Notes: generated from the sequence alone by a model not told the origin. A DNA stretch of 64,000 nt from Anoxybacillus flavithermus (GCF_002742685.1 NZ_PEDM01000008.1:1-64000), one strand, 5' to 3'. Positions 34,777-42,272 are shown, numbered from the stretch's first letter. A program made the numbers and translations.

Positions 34777-35814
34777 CTATGTAAAAATCTCTTGTAAAAT
34801 AGGGTCTTCATCAAGAAGTTCGATTGCACGCTTTCGGTATTGTTCATCATGAATATACGTATAACGGTTTGGCTTGATTGTTGGTGCAATGTTGATGGCC
34901 TGGCGATACTCTTCCTTATTTAACTGTAATGTTTTGACGTAGTCAAATAATCCGGTACGTGTAAACACTTTTGTGATGCGTTCAGCTCGATGTTGTTGGA
35001 CACGCGCCATGATATACGTAGCGATCCCAACTTGAATGCCATGCATATGTGGTGATGAGCTGATTTTATCAAGCGCATGAGAGATCAAATGTTCAGACCC
35101 GCTAATTGGCGAACTATTCCCACTAATGACGGTTGAAATGCCGCTCATCGTTAAAGAGCTAATGAGTTCCTTTAGAAAAATAGGATGTTTAATATTTTGC
35201 ATGGGCGTACGAATGAAGCTATTGACCGCTTTTTTACTAATCATCGCTGCAAAAGCGTTTACCCGACTGGCGCCTTGATTTTGTTCAAATTCCCAGTCAT
35301 ATAACGCTGTAATGTTCGACATTAAATCGCCTACTCCTGCTAAAATAAAACGATCCGGAGCTTGTTGAATGATGTTTAAGTCAGCTAAAATGCCGAACGG
35401 TACTTTAGCGGGAACGGTTGTTTTTTTACCATTGACAAGTAACGAGCAGTTTGTGCTTGCAAATCCGTCATTTGACGCAGATGTCGGTATGCTAAGAAAC
35501 GGCACTTGTCGTAAAAATGCCATATATTTGCCGCAGTCAATGACTGCGCCACCACCCATTGCCATCATGACATCACAGTGGGGAAGTTCAAACGCTCTTT
35601 TCATAATGTCTACGATATCAAGATGTGGTGGTAAGCAGACAGGATGAACAGCAGCAGATGCAATGGCTCGCTTCATTTCTTTCTCGTACGTTTGGTAAGT
35701 GAAATCATCAAATAAGATAACAGCTTTGGAAAAACGATACGTTTTCATTAGCTCGTCTATGCGCCAAATGACACCTTCGCCAATTTCAAGAATGGATGGA
35801 ATTGGGATGTTCAT
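34777..35814 (-). CDS. egsA: sn-Glycerol-1-phosphate dehydrogenase (AraM/EgsA family)
   Basis: The 345-residue NAD(P)- and metal-dependent enzyme reduces DHAP to sn-glycerol-1-phosphate. The nucleotide motif MAMGGGAVIDCGKYMAF is present, and metal ligands fit D in ILAGVGDLMSN, H in SGSEHLISH and H in SPHMHGIQVG. In Bacillus, G1P feeds PcrB to make heptaprenylglyceryl phosphate. The start overlaps the stop of the upstream HAD phosphatase gene by 4 bp, so the two are coupled. Length is slightly short of B. subtilis AraM. Confidence 0.85.
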   Translation of the reverse strand: MNIPIPSILEIGEGVIWRIDELMKTYRFSKAVILFDDFTYQTYEKEMKRAIASAAVHPVCLPPHLDIVDIMKRAFELPHCDVMMAMGGGAVIDCGKYMAFLRQVPFLSIPTSASNDGFASTNCSLLVNGKKTTVPAKVPFGILADLNIIQQAPDRFILAGVGDLMSNITALYDWEFEQNQGASRVNAFAAMISKKAVNSFIRTPMQNIKHPIFLKELISSLTMSGISTVISGNSSPISGSEHLISHALDKISSSPHMHGIQVGIATYIMARVQQHRAERITKVFTRTGLFDYVKTLQLNKEEYRQAINIAPTIKPNRYTYIHDEQYRKRAIELLDEDPILQEIFT

Positions 35815-36461
35815 TTCAATACTCCTTTTTCTTGTAAATAACGTTCAACATCCGCAAACGTGTCCACAGGAACAAAAGGAATATGTTGTTCGCGTAACAA
35901 TGATTGTAAAGTGCCTTTTGCAAACGTTACATCGGCTACTTTTGCTGCGTGAACATCGGGTTCGCTATCGCCGATAAAATAAACCGTTTCATACGTTTTT
36001 TTTAGTGTACGAACGACGCTTGATTTATCGATGCCATATCGTTCTGAATAATGAATATGATTCGGATCGATGCGCATATGAATATTTTTGTCATGATAAT
36101 ATCCTTCGTTAGAAAAAATGTCAACGCCACGTATATCGTACTTTTTTAAAAGGTGGCGAATATAGTAATCGGTTCCGGCGCTTAATACATAAAAATCACC
36201 TTTGCTTTGTTGGACGCGTTCGATAAAAGGTAACACTGTTTCATCAATCGGAATTTGATAAATATCTTCGATGATTTTTTCTTCATCTTGATGAATAGAT
36301 GTAAATACGGTGCTTAAAAAGTCGATATCTTTTATTTTTCCGGCACGCCATTGTTGAAACAACTGTTTACCATCAGGAAAATATTTTTCAATAACAATCC
36401 AGTAAAAGTCTTTATGCGAAATCGTTCCGTCAAAATCAGAAACAAATGCCCATTTGTTCAT
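35811..36461 (-). CDS. HAD-superfamily phosphatase (MtnX/PSPase-like)
   Basis: The 216-residue protein has HAD motif I SDFDGTIS (D9, D11), motif II VLSAGTDYY, the Lys region DKSSVV and motif III YFIGDSEPDVHAA. A helical cap after motif I matches the MtnX/phosphoserine phosphatase group. It forms an operon with egsA, overlapping by 4 bp. No methionine-salvage genes are near, so an MtnX role is not supported. A role in glycerol-1-phosphate or ether-lipid metabolism is inferred from context only. Confidence 0.8.
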   Translation of the reverse strand: MNKWAFVSDFDGTISHKDFYWIVIEKYFPDGKQLFQQWRAGKIKDIDFLSTVFTSIHQDEEKIIEDIYQIPIDETVLPFIERVQQSKGDFYVLSAGTDYYIRHLLKKYDIRGVDIFSNEGYYHDKNIHMRIDPNHIHYSERYGIDKSSVVRTLKKTYETVYFIGDSEPDVHAAKVADVTFAKGTLQSLLREQHIPFVPVDTFADVERYLQEKGVLK

Positions 36462-36499
36462 TCGTGAACCTCCGTTTTTCCTGTTATTATATGCATTTA

Positions 36500-37618
36500 T
36501 TAAAGAAATTCAATGGCTTGGGCAACATCATAGTCGCTTCGTTGTAATGAGGTAGATTGTCCAAGAATCATTTTGGCTAGTTCGAAACCAACGTATGGTC
36601 CTGCAGTCAAACCGGATGCCCCAAGACCGTTTGCAACATAAAGCCCTTCGATCTGTGGCACGGCACCGAATACAGGTAAAAAGTTTGGTGCGTGAGGTCG
36701 GAAGCCGACACGTGTTTCTACGTGAGTCCAATCAGCAAGATGGGGGGCGACGGTTAACGCTTTATGTAACACTTCATATATTCCACCAGCAGTCACGCGA
36801 CAATCGATGCCAACACCATCTTCATGTGTAGCTCCAACGACAATTTTTCCTTTTGGGAAAGCGAGTATATATTGGTTGTTTGGTGGCATGACGACAGGCC
36901 AATGATCAGTATGGTGCTCAAGGTTTTGTAGATGGACGATTTGTGCCCGCTGTGGGGTAATGAGAAAATCAATACCTAGTGGCAAAAGTAATGATTTTGC
37001 CCAAACACCTGCTGCAACAATGACTGCATCCGCCTCATAACGATCGTTTGCCACCATGGCACCAATGATGCGCCCGTTTTCATACAAAAGGGTGGCACTT
37101 CCTTTTATATATGTTGCCCCTAATTGAATAGCAGCATGAATAAGAGAACGTCGCAATGCACGTCCGTCCACCCGAGCCGCTCCGCTCACATATAGCGCTT
37201 CGTATTCGTCACTTAATACAGGAAATCGTGTTTTTACTTCTTGTGGGGACAAGCGATTAATTTCCCCGATTTCAGGAGCTTCTTCGCGTCGTTTATACAC
37301 ACGCTCTTCCATACTTTGCAATTTATCAGAATCATGATGTAAACAAATGGCTCCGACACGTTTGTATCCTGTTTCGTGGCCGTATGTTTGTAATTGTTCG
37401 ATGAGACGGGGATAAAATGCCGCACCGCCTTTAGCAAGCGCATACCACTTTTTATTTCGCCGTTGTGACGTCCACGGACAAATGATTCCTGCTGCTGCGT
37501 CTGTTGCTTGCCCTCGGTCTTCACGGTCAATAATCATAACTTCTACCTTTTCTTTTGCGAGATGAAAAACAACAGAAGCGCCAACAATTCCAGCGCCGAT
37601 GACAATATAACGATTCAT
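36500..37618 (-). CDS. FAD-dependent amino acid oxidase/dehydrogenase (DadA/glycine oxidase-like)
   Basis: The 372-residue DAO-family flavoprotein has the Rossmann motif VIGAGIVGASVVFHLAKE at residues 5-22 and FAD-contact segments DAAAGIICPW and DAVIVAAGVWAKSLL. The C-terminal GLYVANGLGASGLTAGPYVGFELAKMI is typical of glycine oxidase and DadA. No thiamine genes are near, so a ThiO role is not supported. It is preceded on the same strand by the bicarbonate transporter gene, with a terminator between them. Confidence 0.82.
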   Translation of the reverse strand: MNRYIVIGAGIVGASVVFHLAKEKVEVMIIDREDRGQATDAAAGIICPWTSQRRNKKWYALAKGGAAFYPRLIEQLQTYGHETGYKRVGAICLHHDSDKLQSMEERVYKRREEAPEIGEINRLSPQEVKTRFPVLSDEYEALYVSGAARVDGRALRRSLIHAAIQLGATYIKGSATLLYENGRIIGAMVANDRYEADAVIVAAGVWAKSLLLPLGIDFLITPQRAQIVHLQNLEHHTDHWPVVMPPNNQYILAFPKGKIVVGATHEDGVGIDCRVTAGGIYEVLHKALTVAPHLADWTHVETRVGFRPHAPNFLPVFGAVPQIEGLYVANGLGASGLTAGPYVGFELAKMILGQSTSLQRSDYDVAQAIEFL

Positions 37619-37671
37619 TGTTCACACCTTTTCTTTTGTTGTTTTGTACCATTACAATAACATAAGACGAC

Positions 37672-37701
37672 GAAAAAGCAAGGGCAACCCCTTGCTTTTT
37701 C
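37672..37701 (-). terminator. Terminator after the bicarbonate transporter gene
   Basis: A 13-bp stem (37672-37684 with 37689-37701) closes a 4-base loop. It overlaps the sbtA stop codon. The opposite strand also shows A/T tracts. Confidence 0.75.
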
Positions 37702-38689
37702 AATAAAACCACTTAGCCATTTCATAATATAGTGGCATGCCGATCGTTAAGTTAAACGGAAATGTAAGCCCGAGTGCCATGCCAAGATAAATCGCAGGAT
37801 TCGCTTCAGGAACAGATGCGCGCATCGCTGCTGGAGCAGCAATATATGAAGCACTTGCAGCAAGCACGCTAAGTAAAATGGTTCCTCCTAAAGATAGCCC
37901 TGAATAATAACCGATCACCACTCCTAAAAACCCGTATACAGGAGGTAAAAGAATACCTAATGCGAGCAGTTTGATCCCATATTTACGTACGGCTGCAAGC
38001 TGATTTCCTGCTGTTAATCCCATCCCGAGTAAAAAGAGAACGAGAATACTTGGGTATAAATCAATAAACAACGGTTTCACAATCGGAAGAGCGCGTTCGC
38101 CGCTGATTAATCCAACGAGAAGGCTACCGACCATTAAAAAGACGCTTTTGCCAAATAGTCCTTCTCTAATGATCGGTCCATATAACGATGTAGCCGAGAA
38201 GCGATATACCATTTCTTGTTTATATGAGCGACTTTCTAACAATTTCAATATGACAAGCGATACGATAATTGCAGGACTTTCTAACAGCACGACAAAGGCG
38301 TTCATGTAACTTTCGTACGTCATATTTGCTTGTTCAACAAAAGCAATTGCGGCACCAAATGTAACGATGCTAACAGATCCGTAAGTTGCTGCAATGCCGG
38401 TTGCATTTTTGCGATCAATGCCAAGACGACGGCAAATCGCGAACGTAATAATTGGAATAATGATACCAAGCGACAACGTTCCAACTAACGGGCGAACGAG
38501 TTCATGAAAAGAATGTTCCGCAAGCTCAATGCCACCTTTCATTCCGATTGCGATTAACAAATAGATGCTTAACGATTCATTTAACCCGGTAGGTAATTTT
38601 AAATCTGATTTGACGAGAGCAGCAATAATGCCGAGAATAAAAAATAAAATGGCTGGCGATGTTAAATTGTTGATAATCATTTCTTGCAT
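37700..38689 (-). CDS. sbtA: SbtA-family sodium-dependent bicarbonate transporter
   Basis: The 329-residue protein has ten or so membrane helices in two inverted halves and matches the DUF897/SbtA family. It starts with NNLTSPAILFFILGIIAALVKSDLKLP and contains IAIGMKGGIELAEHSF, GIAATYGSVSIVTFGAAIAF and ASASYIAAPAAMRASVPEANPAIYLGMALGLTFPFN. In cyanobacteria SbtA imports bicarbonate with sodium. In a heterotroph it may feed carboxylases. The DUF2294 gene upstream is on the same strand but separated by a terminator hairpin. Confidence 0.85.
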   Translation of the reverse strand: MQEMIINNLTSPAILFFILGIIAALVKSDLKLPTGLNESLSIYLLIAIGMKGGIELAEHSFHELVRPLVGTLSLGIIIPIITFAICRRLGIDRKNATGIAATYGSVSIVTFGAAIAFVEQANMTYESYMNAFVVLLESPAIIVSLVILKLLESRSYKQEMVYRFSATSLYGPIIREGLFGKSVFLMVGSLLVGLISGERALPIVKPLFIDLYPSILVLFLLGMGLTAGNQLAAVRKYGIKLLALGILLPPVYGFLGVVIGYYSGLSLGGTILLSVLAASASYIAAPAAMRASVPEANPAIYLGMALGLTFPFNLTIGMPLYYEMAKWFY

Positions 38690-38726
38690 AGCAATTCTCT
38701 CCTTCTATTTCTTTTTTATATTCAAC

Positions 38727-38773
38727 AAAAAAGCCGGAAACATTTTTCGATTTGGTCGAAAAATATTTCCGGC
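38727..38773 (-). terminator. Terminator between DUF2294 and sbtA
   Basis: GCCGGAAA (38733-38740) pairs with TTTCCGGC (38766-38773), with an inner TTTTTCG/CGAAAAA stem. On the minus strand it runs into T6. Transcription from the DUF2294 promoter would reach sbtA only by readthrough. Confidence 0.75.
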
Positions 38774-38808
38774 GTATCTTTTACTGACCGTAATCGGCCT
38801 TTAAAAGA

Positions 38809-39168
38809 TCAACCTTGTATATCGACTGGCTCTTGTAATAAAAAGACGATCATTCGTTCCCCTGTTTTTGTGCTAATATCTGTATGCATGCTTGTTACTT
38901 GCTTACCTGTTAATGTATAAATTATTTGCTTTAATTGCTCGCTACCTGATTCAATTAAATCTGCGCGAATACGTTTAATGGACAACATTCCTTCTTTTGT
39001 TTCGCACAATACTTTTTCAGCAGGAGTTAAAATGCCGCGCAACTGTACGATGACCATATTTCGTAAAATATCTGTTTTCACAGAGAGTGGACCGCGGCCT
39101 AAATATTCTTTTTCCCATTGGGTGAGCGCGCGACTAATTTGATCTTCTAGTTCTCCTTTTGTTTTCAC
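38809..39168 (-). CDS. DUF2294 family protein
   Basis: The 119-residue protein matches the DUF2294 family: LEDQISRALTQWEKEYLGRGPLSVKTDI, VIVQLRGILTPAEKVLCETKEG, and a C-terminal QVTSMHTDISTKTGERMIVFLL. The function is unknown, and genes of this family often sit beside transporters. The start is GTG 39168 with AAGGGGGATC upstream. A long, partly structured leader precedes it. Confidence 0.8.
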   Translation of the reverse strand: MKTKGELEDQISRALTQWEKEYLGRGPLSVKTDILRNMVIVQLRGILTPAEKVLCETKEGMLSIKRIRADLIESGSEQLKQIIYTLTGKQVTSMHTDISTKTGERMIVFLLQEPVDIQG

Positions 39169-39184
39169 GTTGATCCCCCTTTAG

Positions 39185-39300
39185 AAACAAAAAGCGGCAT
39201 GCCTCACATATAGATTGAAGTGAAACATACCGATATATTTTTAGCTCAACACGTTTCGGCGTCCGTCCTTTCGTTTTCGCCATGCCGACATGTCAAAAAC
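39185..39300 (-). promoter_or_regulatory. Possible structured leader of the DUF2294 transcript
   Basis: The 300 bp between DUF2294 and the lipid kinase hold no gene. On the minus strand, CGGCATG near 39290 can pair with CATGCCG near 39195, and the 3' arm runs into CTTTTTGTTTC just before the ribosome site. The roughly 80 bases between contain a GGCG/CGCC hairpin. It does not fit any riboswitch class I can recall. Confidence 0.3.
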
Positions 39301-39465
39301 GCTAAGACAAAACAAGGAAACGAGTTTGCTATTAATCGTTCGGTGTAACAATTTGTTTTTAATTGTATAAGGCTTTAAAAAGTATGTCAAGGGAAAAGAT
39401 TGATGTCATACATGTATATGCCATGGTAAAATGAAAGGAAAGGGTTAGAGAATGGGGGAGAAGGT

Positions 39466-40383
39466 TTGGTACTATATTTTATTGTAAATCCTTCAGCGAA
39501 AAATGAGAAATGTAAAGAAATATGGAGAAAAATCGAACGAACACTTCGAGATCAGCACATTCGTTACCATGTTGTATTTACACAAAAACAAGGAGACGGA
39601 ATGAAGCTAGCGAAACAAATGGCTGGACAAACACATGAACCGTTTATATTAATTGCAGTTGGTGGAGACGGAACGATCCATGAGGTGATGAACGGTGTTG
39701 AAATGTATGATCATGTCACTGTCGGATACATCCCAGCTGGAACAGGAAATGATTTTGCTCGAGGGATAAACATCCCGATCAAGTGGAGAAAAGCGCTTAG
39801 TCAAATGTTATTACGTGTGAAGGATATGCATGTTGAACTGTATGATATCGGGACGTTTAAAGGGGGGAAACAAGGTGTTTTTGTGAACAGTGTCGGTTGT
39901 GGATTTGATGCACATATTTCAAGAAAAGTGAATGCGTCAAAATGGAAACAAATTTTAAATCGCTTGTACTTAGGAAAGTTTGTTTATGTCTTTTATTTAT
40001 TAAAGGAAATTTTTTTATATAAACCAACAGTCATACAATTAACAGTTGATGAAAAACAATATACGTTTTCCAATGCATGGCTTGTCACCGTTGCGAATCA
40101 TCCATATTACGGTGGTGGAATGAAGATTGCTCCATTTGCGCAGTCAAATGATCAACATTTTGATGTCGTTGTTGTCGACAATATATCACGTTTCAAATTA
40201 CTCGCCTTATTTGCGACGGTGTTTTGGGGTGGTCATATAAAGATGAAAGAAGTACATACGTTTCAAGGGAAATATATTCATATTTGCAGCAATACGTCTC
40301 TTCCTCTCCATGCAGATGGCGAGCAAATTGGTGAAGGTGACATTACGATTTCAGTAAACAAACAAATACGCGTCCTTAAGTAG
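39466..40383 (+). CDS. Diacylglycerol kinase-family lipid kinase (YtlR-like)
   Basis: The 305-residue protein has a DAGK catalytic domain with FIVNPSAKNEKC at the start and the nucleotide motif AVGGDGTIHEVMNG near residue 66. YIPAGTGNDFARG, VNSVGCGFDA and the late LPLHADGEQIGEGDITI follow. Members phosphorylate diacylglycerol or related lipids. B. subtilis YtlR and BmrU are similar, and the lipid is not known. It starts at TTG 39466 behind GGGGGAGAAGG. It is a single-gene unit with a terminator. Confidence 0.86.
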   Translation: MVLYFIVNPSAKNEKCKEIWRKIERTLRDQHIRYHVVFTQKQGDGMKLAKQMAGQTHEPFILIAVGGDGTIHEVMNGVEMYDHVTVGYIPAGTGNDFARGINIPIKWRKALSQMLLRVKDMHVELYDIGTFKGGKQGVFVNSVGCGFDAHISRKVNASKWKQILNRLYLGKFVYVFYLLKEIFLYKPTVIQLTVDEKQYTFSNAWLVTVANHPYYGGGMKIAPFAQSNDQHFDVVVVDNISRFKLLALFATVFWGGHIKMKEVHTFQGKYIHICSNTSLPLHADGEQIGEGDITISVNKQIRVLK

Positions 40384-40402
40384 TACGCATAAGAAAAGAG
40401 TA

Positions 40403-40428
40403 AAAGGCTCTTATCGCTAAGAGCCTTT
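40403..40428. terminator. Terminator after the lipid kinase gene
   Basis: AAAGGCTCTTA pairs with TAAGAGCCTTT around TCGC. It lies between converging genes. Confidence 0.75.
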
Positions 40429-40564
40429 AATACTTGTTTTGCATATGCCGCAATATTTCATAGGCGCGATCGCCAAGAAGTGCAAGGAGCTCCTCTAACA
40501 TGGTGTCTCGTTGTAAATCAAGTTCAATAATTTGTTTCGCTAAATCTACCGCTTTCTTTTCCAT
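40427..40564 (-). CDS. 45-residue protein, second gene behind the Fur box
   Basis: A short helical, acidic ORF begins at ATG 40564 behind AAAGGAG with 6 bp spacing. It overlaps the preceding tiny gene by 41 bp in another frame and ends RAYEILRHMQNKY. The overlap suggests translational coupling. An alternative is that a frameshift split one longer protein. I do not recognise a family. Confidence 0.5.
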   Translation of the reverse strand: MEKKAVDLAKQIIELDLQRDTMLEELLALLGDRAYEILRHMQNKY

Positions 40565-40700
40565 TGGCAATCTCCTTTCGAATTTGTTCATATTTTTTTC
40601 GCAGTTCTGCTAATGTCCAATGATGTATTTCTCCTCCTTCATGCAGTTTGTCGATATAAAATTGTTTTTGTTTCATCGTTATTTGCAGAAGGGTTCCCAT
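40524..40700 (-). CDS. FbpA-like Fur-regulated small protein
   Basis: The 58-residue basic protein starts at ATG 40700, 6 bp after GGAGGAAAG. The core KQKQFYIDKLHEGG and WTLAELRKKYEQIRKEI recalls the pattern of Bacillus Fur-regulated basic protein A (FbpA). B. subtilis Fbp proteins help the FsrA RNA shut off iron-rich enzymes during iron starvation. A Fur box overlaps the promoter. The last 14 residues (NGKESGRFSETNY) overlap the next ORF and look unlike the family. Confidence 0.55.
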   Translation of the reverse strand: MGTLLQITMKQKQFYIDKLHEGGEIHHWTLAELRKKYEQIRKEIANGKESGRFSETNY

Positions 40701-40726
40701 GTTCTTTCCTCCTTCCGTCATTTATT

Positions 40727-40741
40727 TGATAATCATTATAT
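40727..40741 (-). promoter_or_regulatory. Fur box over the -10 of the small-protein operon
   Basis: TGATAATCATTATAT matches the 7-1-7 Fur consensus at 12 or 13 positions and includes the core GATAAT-CATTAT. The minus-strand -10 TATAAT lies inside it (40740-40735). Iron-bound Fur would block transcription. Confidence 0.65.
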
Positions 40742-40769
40742 CTATTCTCTATATTGTAAACAGCATTTT

Positions 40770-40871
40770 TGTTACTTTTTATAACATGAATAATGAATTT
40801 TGTTAATTTTTATAACAAAATTCATTTCAATATTCATAAAATACAGTATATTAATGTTATGAAATGTAACG
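40770..40871 (+). promoter_or_regulatory. tnrA control region with three TnrA/GlnR boxes
   Basis: Two boxes match the TGTNA-N7-TNACA arms in full: TGTTACTTTTTATAACA (40770-40786) and TGTTAATTTTTATAACA (40801-40817). A third, TGTTATGAAATGTAACG (40855-40871), has one arm mismatch. A -10 TATATT sits at 40847-40852 without a good -35. The middle box is centred about 49 bp before the predicted start, the spacing of TnrA-activated promoters. The third covers the start. Confidence 0.75.
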
Positions 40872-40889
40872 TGCATGAGGAGGATGAGG

Positions 40890-41177
40890 ATGGAATCGTA
40901 TAAACATAAAAAAGTCATTTCGATTGGTATTGTTAGTGAGTTAACAGGTTTGTCACCGAGACAAATTCGGTATTATGAAGAACGCCAACTTATTTTTCCT
41001 GATCGATCAAAAGGGACGAGAAAGTATTCCTTTGCTGATGTTGAATGGCTTGTTGAGATCGCAAACAAACGCGAGGAAGGAGTGCAAACACGAGAAATTC
41101 GTTATGAAATGATGAAAGAAATTCGTGAAACGATGAGAAAAGGACAAATCAACGCGCATTTTCGTTCTCGCATGTAA
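40890..41177 (+). CDS. tnrA: Global nitrogen regulator TnrA
   Basis: The 95-residue MerR-type protein has [33 protein letters not shown] and the wing [13 protein letters not shown]. The C-terminal [11 protein letters not shown] corresponds to the tail of B. subtilis TnrA that feedback-inhibited glutamine synthetase holds. TnrA activates nitrogen-scavenging genes when nitrogen is limiting. The start is ATG 40890, 6 bp after GAGGAGG. Two earlier in-frame ATGs overlap that site. It is a single gene, distinguished from GlnR by this short tail and by not being next to glnA. Confidence 0.88.
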   Translation: MESYKHKKVISIGIVSELTGLSPRQIRYYEERQLIFPDRSKGTRKYSFADVEWLVEIANKREEGVQTREIRYEMMKEIRETMRKGQINAHFRSRM

Positions 41178-41191
41178 TTTTCTCTTCTCCA

Positions 41192-41200
41192 TGTTATAAT
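41192..41200 (+). promoter_or_regulatory. Extended -10 promoter of the mifM-like/yidC2 operon
   Basis: TGTTATAAT is an extended -10 element (TGnTATAAT). The predicted start near 41207 would leave a 16-base leader before the first ORF. Confidence 0.5.
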
Positions 41201-41222
41201 TGATAGTGGAAGGAGAATGGCC

Positions 41223-41501
41223 ATGTTTATGGAGTTTTCATTCGATGTATTTACGTATGTATCGCTCTTCAGTATGTTCGTTGTGGCGATGATGTGCTAT
41301 GTGACGCGACAAGCGAATTATCCGATCTCTATTCAACGATTCGTTCCATACGATGTAAACGTCTGTGTGAAGACGGGCGATGCGTATAGATATATGTCGT
41401 TACACGTGCGATTTGTTACATTTCAACAGCGGAAAATTCCGATCGATGAACGATCGTATGCGAGTGATGAAGAAGGAAGGACACTCCTTGTTTGCTTATG
41501 A
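41223..41501 (+). CDS. MifM-like translation-arrest leader peptide for yidC2
   Basis: The 92-residue ORF starts at ATG 41223, 7 bp after AAGGAGA, and lies 21 bp before yidC2. It has one N-terminal membrane helix (about 6-27: SFDVFTYVSLFSMFVVAMMCYV), a polar basic middle and the C-terminal ASDEEGRTLLVCL. B. subtilis MifM, as I recall it, is 95 residues, starts MFVES, has one membrane helix, stalls the ribosome around NDEEDAGSLLL, and sits upstream of yidC2 (yqjG). Length, topology, gene order and acidic tail agree, but the middle sequence does not. The last codons form one arm of the hairpin that hides the yidC2 ribosome site. Confidence 0.75.
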   Translation: MFMEFSFDVFTYVSLFSMFVVAMMCYVTRQANYPISIQRFVPYDVNVCVKTGDAYRYMSLHVRFVTFQQRKIPIDERSYASDEEGRTLLVCL

Positions 41502-41515
41502 TAACAAACAAGGAG
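41484..41515 (+). promoter_or_regulatory. Hairpin masking the yidC2 Shine-Dalgarno site
   Basis: CTCCTTGTTTG (41484-41494) pairs perfectly with CAAACAAGGAG (41505-41515) around a 10-base loop. The 3' arm contains AAGGAG of the yidC2 ribosome site (41510-41518). The 5' arm is the last coding stretch of the leader ORF, whose stop (41499-41501) lies in the loop. A ribosome stalled at the DEE codons (41466-41474) would cover the 5' arm and free the site. Confidence 0.85.
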
Positions 41516-41522
41516 GAGTAAA

Positions 41523-42272
41523 ATGATGAAAAAATGGATTATTTTGTTTTTTGTATTTTTATTAAGTGCATGCAATCGAAATGTACCAATTACAGAACAT
41601 AGTCAAGGTGTATGGGATCATTATTTTGTTTACCCAATGTCAAAGCTATTACTGATGCTTGGACACACATTTCAAGAAAATTACGGGCTTGCGATTATTG
41701 CATTAACAATTGTTGTCCGTTTTGGATTGCTTCCGCTCATGATTAAACAATTTCGTACGAATATTGCGATGCAACGCATTCGCCCAGAAATACAAAAGCT
41801 GCAACAAAAATATAAAGGCACAGATATGGAGACACAACGAAAGCTGCAACAAGAAATGATGCAACTATATCAAAAACATGGTGTCAATCCAATGAGCGGT
41901 TGCTTGCCGATTTTTATTCAAATGCCTATTTTTATGGCTCTATATTACGCCATTTCGCGTACAGAAGAAATTAAACTACATTCATTTTTATGGATGCAAC
42001 TTGGTCACCGTGATCCGTATTTCATCATGCCGATATTAGCAAGTTTAACGACATTTATTTCAATGCGTTTATCTCCATCTGCCACAACAACAGAAGCGGC
42101 GACACAAATGAAAATCATGTCATACATTATGCCTGCGATGATTTTTATAGGGGCAAGTTCTGTCCCTTCCGCTTTATCGCTATATTGGGTCGTTGGTGGA
42201 TGTTTTTCAATTATTCAGTCGCTTGTGATGCGTGCGCAATGGAAGAAGCATCAAGTAGAAACTGCCAAATAA
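41523..42272 (+). CDS. yidC2: Membrane protein insertase YidC2 (YqjG/OxaA2)
   Basis: The 249-residue Oxa1/YidC protein has a lipoprotein signal (LLSAC, C17) and five membrane helices. It contains the conserved YGLAIIALTIVVRFGLLPLMIKQF, a hairpin loop with RIRPEIQKLQQKYKG, and NPMSGCLPIFIQMPIFMALYYAI. It inserts and folds membrane proteins alongside or without Sec. Its Shine-Dalgarno site is locked in a hairpin and controlled by the upstream leader ORF. That layout is the B. subtilis backup paralogue YidC2, not the constitutive SpoIIIJ. Confidence 0.92.
   Translation: MMKKWIILFFVFLLSACNRNVPITEHSQGVWDHYFVYPMSKLLLMLGHTFQENYGLAIIALTIVVRFGLLPLMIKQFRTNIAMQRIRPEIQKLQQKYKGTDMETQRKLQQEMMQLYQKHGVNPMSGCLPIFIQMPIFMALYYAISRTEEIKLHSFLWMQLGHRDPYFIMPILASLTTFISMRLSPSATTTEAATQMKIMSYIMPAMIFIGASSVPSALSLYWVVGGCFSIIQSLVMRAQWKKHQVETAK

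Noticed and set aside
36500-37618. The FAD enzyme as thiamine-pathway ThiO
   Set aside because: No thi genes or TPP riboswitch are nearby. The general DadA/glycine oxidase label is as far as the sequence goes.
40524-40564. The 41-bp ORF overlap as proof of a programmed frameshift
   Set aside because: No slippery heptamer with a following structure was seen, and the second ORF has its own ribosome site. Coupled overlapping genes explain it more simply.
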